8,325 bases of DNA from an uncultured Haloferula sp. (GTDB lineage Bacteria; Verrucomicrobiota; Verrucomicrobiae; Verrucomicrobiales; Akkermansiaceae), in assembly GCA_946481625.1 (NCBI GenBank), contig CAMLOZ010000123.1:1-8325 (forward strand), read 5' to 3'. Positions 5,683 through 8,325 of this stretch are shown piece by piece. Positions within the stretch are counted from its first letter, which is position 1. Each line of letters starts with the position of its first letter. The notes under the pieces are model-generated. The model worked only from the letters and a program-made list of their open reading frames with translations, was not told the DNA's origin and searched no databases. The position numbers and the translations under genes are program-made.

Positions 5683-6531
5683 TCAAGCCGTCAGATCGTT
5701 CATCCAGCCGCCGCGGGCGGTGACCCACTTGCCTTTCCTGACCACTTCCGGGAAGCCCAGGCCGTGGCTGGCGGCCGCCGTGAAAACGTCCCAAGCCTGA
5801 TCGGCGAGGATGCCGGAAAGGACGATATCGCCTCCCGGCTTGAGCGTTTTTACGATGACGGGAAATGCTTGGATCAGCACGGTGGAGAAAATGTTGGCGA
5901 GGACCACGTCGTATTTTTTCCGCGGCTTCCACTTCAGGATGTCGAGTTCCTTGGTTTCAACGCCGTCCGAGCCGTTCCTCAGGAGATTCCGCTCCGCCAC
6001 TTTTACCGCGAAGGGATCGTAGTCGCAGGCAAAGACCTCGCCCGCCCCCAGTTTCTTCGCGGCGATGGCCAGCAGGCCGCTACCGGTGCCGAGGTCCGCG
6101 CAACTCCAGCCCTCCTCGCGGGAGCGGCCGATATCGACGAGGAAGCGCAGGCAGGTGGAGGTGGTGGCGTGGTCGCCGGTGCCGAAGGCCATTTCCGGCG
6201 GAATGCTGATGATCTCGCGGCCCGGGAAATCGGCGGCGAGTTGTTTGAGATCCTTCGCGGCCGAGGCTTGGGTGACGATGAAGGCATCCCGGATCTTCAA
6301 CGGAGGAGGGACTTCCGGCCCGGCCTTTTTCCAATCCGCGGAGAGCTTGCGGACCGTACCGCCGAACTGTTTCGCGATGGCTTCCGCCTCGGATTTCGTG
6401 GCGCAGAAGACTTCCACGCGGACCGACTTCCCGCCCTTCAGGACGTGGAGAACGAAATTGGGATTCCCGTGAAAACGGTCCTCCCAGGCATCGAGCCACT
6501 TGGAGGCTGAGAGCTTGGACCAGACGAACAT
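5683..6531 (-). CDS. prmA: Ribosomal protein L11 methyltransferase (PrmA)
   Basis: This is a 282-residue SAM-dependent methyltransferase, close to the 293 aa of E. coli PrmA, which methylates amino groups of ribosomal protein L11. It has an N-terminal substrate-recognition half (1-100) and the family signature MAFGTGDHATTSTCL at 114-128. SAM motif I is ADLGTGSGLLAIAA (145-158), followed by an acidic loop (CDYDPFAV, 169-176). The NLLRNG helix is at 182-187. The catalytic-core strand YDVVLANI (207-214) and LKPGGDIVLSGIL (230-242) follow. ATG 6531 gives the family-like N-terminus. The frame stays open to 6639, but that extension runs through a GC hairpin (6600-6629) and reads as low-complexity sequence, so it is rejected. 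The L11 gene is not in the window. No clear SD is present. Confidence 0.92.
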   Translation of the reverse strand: MFVWSKLSASKWLDAWEDRFHGNPNFVLHVLKGGKSVRVEVFCATKSEAEAIAKQFGGTVRKLSADWKKAGPEVPPPLKIRDAFIVTQASAAKDLKQLAADFPGREIISIPPEMAFGTGDHATTSTCLRFLVDIGRSREEGWSCADLGTGSGLLAIAAKKLGAGEVFACDYDPFAVKVAERNLLRNGSDGVETKELDILKWKPRKKYDVVLANIFSTVLIQAFPVIVKTLKPGGDIVLSGILADQAWDVFTAAASHGLGFPEVVRKGKWVTARGGWMNDLTA

Positions 6532-6599
6532 GCGGCTGGTTCTAAAATCCAAACCCCAAACTCCAAGGTTCAATTTCCAGCATGCCGCCTGAAAGCAAT

Positions 6600-6629
6600 G
6601 AGCCCGCGGCCTTTGCGGGCCGCGGGCTC
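6600..6629 (-). terminator. 11-bp GC-rich hairpin upstream of prmA (second terminator candidate)
   Basis: GAGCCCGCGGC (6600-6610) pairs perfectly with GCCGCGGGCTC (6619-6629) around an 8-nt loop. On the minus strand it is followed by the weakly T-rich ATTGCTTTC. An alternative hairpin (6602-6607 with 6615-6620) could compete with it. It may back up the terminator at 6671-6709 or form part of the prmA leader. Confidence 0.55.
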
Positions 6630-6670
6630 GGGTGCACAAACCATTCCGTGAACATCACGAACTGCCGGGA

Positions 6671-6709
6671 AAATTGGGGTGCCCGCGGCCCTCCCAAACC
6701 GCAGGCACC
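6671..6709 (-). terminator. Intrinsic terminator of the Cys-rich protein gene (minus strand)
   Basis: On the minus strand the arms 6699-6709 and 6678-6688 form an 11-bp stem with one G-U wobble and a 10-nt loop, followed by CCAATTTT. On the plus strand the wobble becomes a C-A mismatch and there is no T-tail, so it is directed leftward. It lies about 100 bp past the stop at 6812. The intervening 6710-6811 holds nothing else that I can recognise. Confidence 0.65.
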
Positions 6710-6811
6710 ATGCGTTTCCGCATTTGATTCAGTATCGCGCAAGTTCGCTGCGCGTGCAAATTCAGGTGGACGGGGGAATCTACTTAGGTCCGGGTCGAAC
6801 CGCGATTGGAC

Positions 6812-7024
6812 TTACTTCTTGTCCTTGGGCTTGCAGACCGAACAGGTGCCGCCGGATTTGCAGTGCGTGCACTTCGAGCAATTCGAACAGGCGGTGCAGA
6901 TTCCAGTGGGGGAGCACTTGGCGTTCTGCGGATCGCAGCAATCGTCCGAGGCGTTGGACGCGGGCCAAGAGAATGAGGCGGAAGCGAGGGCGCCCGCACA
7001 GAACAGGAGGAGGGCTGTTTTCAT
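6812..7024 (-). CDS. Small exported cysteine-rich (CxxC-repeat) protein
   Basis: The 70-residue protein has a short Sec signal peptide (MKTALLLF... to about residue 22-25). The mature part of about 45-48 residues contains ten cysteines: 29, 30, 37, 43, 46, 49, 52, 55, 61 and 64. Five of them form an uninterrupted Cys-x2-Cys ladder (43 to 55), followed by Cys61-x2-Cys64 and a basic Lys-rich tail (KPKDKK). I do not recognise a named family. The ladder suggests metal binding in a metallothionein- or ferredoxin-like manner, or a disulfide-rich envelope peptide; this is inference. Cys9 lies inside the signal and does not fit a lipobox. AGGG five bases before ATG 7024 is a reasonable SD. The 90-aa gene ends 36 bp upstream, so the two may be co-transcribed. 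A terminator follows at 6671-6709. Confidence 0.75.
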   Translation of the reverse strand: MKTALLLFCAGALASASFSWPASNASDDCCDPQNAKCSPTGICTACSNCSKCTHCKSGGTCSVCKPKDKK

Positions 7025-7060
7025 GGCAACCCTGTACGTACGAAAAATTCGGGGAGCGGG

Positions 7061-7333
7061 TCAAGCCGAGGTGCGGAGCGCCTCAAGCCCTCTTCGCAGA
7101 ACCCGTCGCCGCGAACCGGCAGCTGAGCGCACCACCGTCGGTTGCGGCTTGGTGCGCTGTGCGCCTTCGCACTCCTGCGTCACCGGCGGCAGCACGGCAA
7201 CCTCGATCACCAGCCGTCGTCCACCGGCAATCAGGTCGAAGGAATTGAACTCGTCGGCATCCGTGCGGGAGATGAGGTCCAAGGCTGCCTTGAGCAGCTT
7301 TCGCTTGAGCGGTTCGAGGTGCGGGGAAGTCAT
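7061..7333 (-). CDS. Hypothetical protein, 90 aa
   Basis: I do not recognise this protein. It would start with an amphipathic helix (LEPLKRKLLKAALDLISRT). A probable beta segment follows (FNSFDLIAGGRRLVIEVAVL, about 29-48), then an Arg-rich, probably disordered tail (SRRRVLRRGLEALRTSA). Third codon positions are strongly G/C, as in neighbouring genes, which supports real coding. The frame is open upstream to 7444, but ATG 7333 gives a more protein-like start; no SD is visible at either. It ends 36 bp before the Cys-rich gene on the same strand, so a two-gene unit is possible. The basic tail might contact nucleic acid, but that is speculation. Confidence 0.5.
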   Translation of the reverse strand: MTSPHLEPLKRKLLKAALDLISRTDADEFNSFDLIAGGRRLVIEVAVLPPVTQECEGAQRTKPQPTVVRSAAGSRRRVLRRGLEALRTSA

Positions 7334-7483
7334 CGGGGGGGAGAGACCTGCGCAGTGATGTCCGATTTTGCCCCCTAATGAAAGCCAATTCCGATACGTG
7401 ATGAGGTACCCTCCGTTCAGCCCGGCCCATTTGGGGGAAGGCAAGTCGCTGCGAGCAAATTTGGCGGCACCCGGCCCTACACG

Positions 7484-7507
7484 AAAATGGCCTGCAGATG
7501 CAGGCCA
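7484..7507 (-). terminator. Intrinsic terminator of the tRNA-Gly gene
   Basis: On the minus strand, GGCCTGC (7500-7506) pairs perfectly with GCAGGCC (7489-7495) around a 4-nt loop, with one more T-A pair, followed directly by TTTT. It starts 17 bp past the 3' CCA of the tRNA gene. The rest of 7334-7483 holds no gene that I can support. Confidence 0.75.
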
Positions 7508-7523
7508 AGTCGCTGAAAAGGAA

Positions 7524-7598
7524 TGGAGCGGGCGATGAGATTCGAACTCACGACATCCACCTTGGCAAGGTGGCGCTCTACCACTGAGCTACGCCCGC
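7524..7598 (-). tRNA. tRNA-Gly(GCC)
   Basis: The minus strand folds as a complete 75-nt tRNA. The acceptor stem is GCGGGCG with CGCCCGC (7592-7598 and 7528-7534). The D arm is GCTC-AGTGGTA-GAGC. The anticodon stem is CCACC/GGTGG with loop TTGCCAA, giving anticodon GCC (GGC on the plus strand at 7564-7566). The T arm is GTGAG-TTCGAAT-CTCAT with one G-U pair. The discriminator base is U and the CCA end is encoded in the gene. It reads glycine codons GGC and GGU. It is a single tRNA transcribed alone, with its own terminator. Confidence 0.97.
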
Positions 7599-7618
7599 GT
7601 CGCGAAACGCGTGGGCGG

Positions 7619-7646
7619 TTTCTACACGCGCGACGACGGCGGGCAA
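7619..7646 (-). promoter_or_regulatory. Candidate promoter of tRNA-Gly
   Basis: On the minus strand, TTGCCC (7641-7646) and TAGAAA (7619-7624) are separated by 16 bp, with the -10 about 20 bp before the tRNA 5' end. The AT-rich stretch at 7650-7668, with AAAATTTG twice, lies just upstream of the -35 and could act as an UP element. The -10 matches only 4 of 6 consensus positions. Confidence 0.4.
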
Positions 7647-7812
7647 GAGAAAATTTGCATCAAAATTTGGCGGCGGGACGAGGTGAGCACCCTTCCAATA
7701 CGGGGCGCGGGACGCACCCATTCCTTGGTCCACGATGGGACCGATCATAGGAGTTCCGCGTTGAAGCGAGGCCCTGAAACGATTCGTCCGCACACGACCT
7801 TGCGAATCCGGA

Positions 7813-8112
7813 TCAGTCCAAGGGGAACTCGCCGTCTTCGCCGATGCCCACCCAGTTCAGGCGACCGAAGGCGCGGAAGATGGCGGGGGTGAGGTCGTCG
7901 CCGTCATCTTCGGCGTGCTCGATGGTGGCGGAACTGGTGAGACCGCGCATCGATTCGATGCTGATGACCGTGCGGTAACCTTCGAAGTGAATCCAGTCGC
8001 CCCAGTTCTTCGACTCGTGGCGGGGGAAGAGCTTCTCTTTGCGAAGGGCCTCGACGACTTCTTTGACGGTGCAGGGATCTTCGGATTCGGGCAGTTGCAG
8101 GACGGTTTCCAT
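7813..8112 (-). CDS. Hypothetical protein, 99 aa, downstream of an ABC transporter gene
   Basis: I do not recognise a family. The protein is acidic and compact. A predicted helix (CTVKEVVEALRKEKLFP, 14-30) is followed by alternating strands (NWGDWIHFEGYRTVISIES, about 35-53), an acidic loop (EHAEDDGDD) and IFRAFGRLNWVGIGEDGEF. It has no signal peptide or membrane span, so it is probably cytosolic. ATG 8112 is preferred because residues upstream of it in the longer frame (to 8214) overlap the 3' end of the ABC gene in another frame. It begins 26 bp after the ABC transporter stop on the same strand, so it is probably translated from the same transcript. No clear terminator follows. The interval 7647-7812 shows no gene. 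Confidence 0.7.
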   Translation of the reverse strand: METVLQLPESEDPCTVKEVVEALRKEKLFPRHESKNWGDWIHFEGYRTVISIESMRGLTSSATIEHAEDDGDDLTPAIFRAFGRLNWVGIGEDGEFPLD

Positions 8113-8138
8113 GTGGCGGGCGGGAAGCGTGCAGGGAA

Positions 8139-8325
8139 TTATTCGCGAATGGAAGCTTCGCATAGCCGCGAATACAAGCCGCCTCTTTCCAACAATTCCT
8201 CGTGTTTTCCGCACTCCACCAATTTTCCGTCTTGCAAGACGCAGATGAGATCGGCCTTGCGCACGGTCGAGAGGCGGTGCGCGATGACGAAGGAGGTACG
8301 GTCCGCACGCAGGTTCTCAAGCGCT
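8139..8325 (-). CDS. ABC transporter ATP-binding protein, C-terminal end (5' part outside window)
   Basis: The last 61 codons read [20 protein letters not shown] and continue with [34 protein letters not shown] and CEASIRE, ending in TAA at 8139-8141. This is the end of the nucleotide-binding domain of an exporter-type ABC ATPase (MsbA/multidrug/lipid A class). The switch His lies in IAHRLST, followed by the D.I.VL..GK.VE.G.H.ELL pattern and GGLYSRL. It couples ATP hydrolysis to export across the inner membrane. The substrate and the membrane domain, Walker A and signature motifs are outside the window. The frame has no start codon here because it runs off the edge. The 99-aa gene follows after 26 bp. 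Confidence 0.93.
   Translation of the reverse strand, partial: ALENLRADRTSFVIAHRLSTVRKADLICVLQDGKLVECGKHEELLERGGLYSRLCEASIRE

Noticed and set aside
6532..6639. N-terminal extension of PrmA by 36 residues
   Set aside because: The extension would be translated through an 11-bp GC hairpin and has no family similarity. ATG 6531 gives the expected PrmA length and N-terminus.
7731..7746. GGTCC/GGACC hairpin as terminator for the 99-aa gene
   Set aside because: It has only a 5-bp stem and no T-run on either strand.
7523..7750. Plus-strand frame starting MERAMRFELTTST
   Set aside because: This is the familiar false translation of the reverse complement of a tRNA gene, here tRNA-Gly.

Overview
This is a GC-rich, densely packed bacterial chromosomal window. 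By eye it is roughly 60-65% G+C, with strong G/C preference at third codon positions. Most start codons lack an obvious Shine-Dalgarno (SD) sequence. The gene set resembles Verrucomicrobiota (Luteolibacter/Haloferula-like relatives): an EF-hand/CotH-kinase secreted protein, a twin-arginine-exported sugar-isomerase-like TIM barrel, a tiny exported CxxC-repeat protein and a type Ib aspartate aminotransferase. That placement is an inference from protein style, not from a marker gene. No phage, insertion sequence or CRISPR array is visible.

Layout, left to right. (1) 1-747, plus strand: the 3' two-thirds of an M42-family metallopeptidase gene. It is interrupted by an in-frame TGA at 181-183 and restarts at an ATG at 187 behind an excellent SD. 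(2) 744-1628, minus: exported sugar phosphate isomerase/epimerase-like protein, whose stop overlaps the peptidase stop. (3) 1736-2464, plus: EI24/CysZ-like membrane protein, divergent from (2). (4) 2530-4116, minus: secreted CotH-kinase-family protein with an EF-hand loop. Back-to-back oppositely oriented terminators separate it from (3). (5) 4289-5455, minus: class I aminotransferase, preceded by a leader region with two strong hairpins. (6) 5683-6531, minus: prmA, ribosomal protein L11 methyltransferase. (7) 6812-7024, minus: 70-residue exported cysteine-rich protein. (8) 7061-7333, minus: 90-residue unknown protein. (9) 7524-7598, minus: tRNA-Gly(GCC) with its own terminator and a candidate promoter. 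(10) 7813-8112, minus: 99-residue unknown protein. (11) 8139-8325, minus: C-terminus of an ABC transporter ATPase, 26 bp upstream of (10) and probably co-transcribed with it.

The genes do not form one pathway. They look like ordinary single-gene units separated by intrinsic terminators, plus two possible short operons: ABC transporter with the 99-aa protein, and the 90-aa protein with the Cys-rich protein. The points most worth a second look are the split M42 peptidase with a built-in restart site, the exported CxxC-ladder protein, the hairpin-rich leader opposite the aminotransferase, and a terminator sequence family repeated in the window. I found no convincing new multi-gene system.
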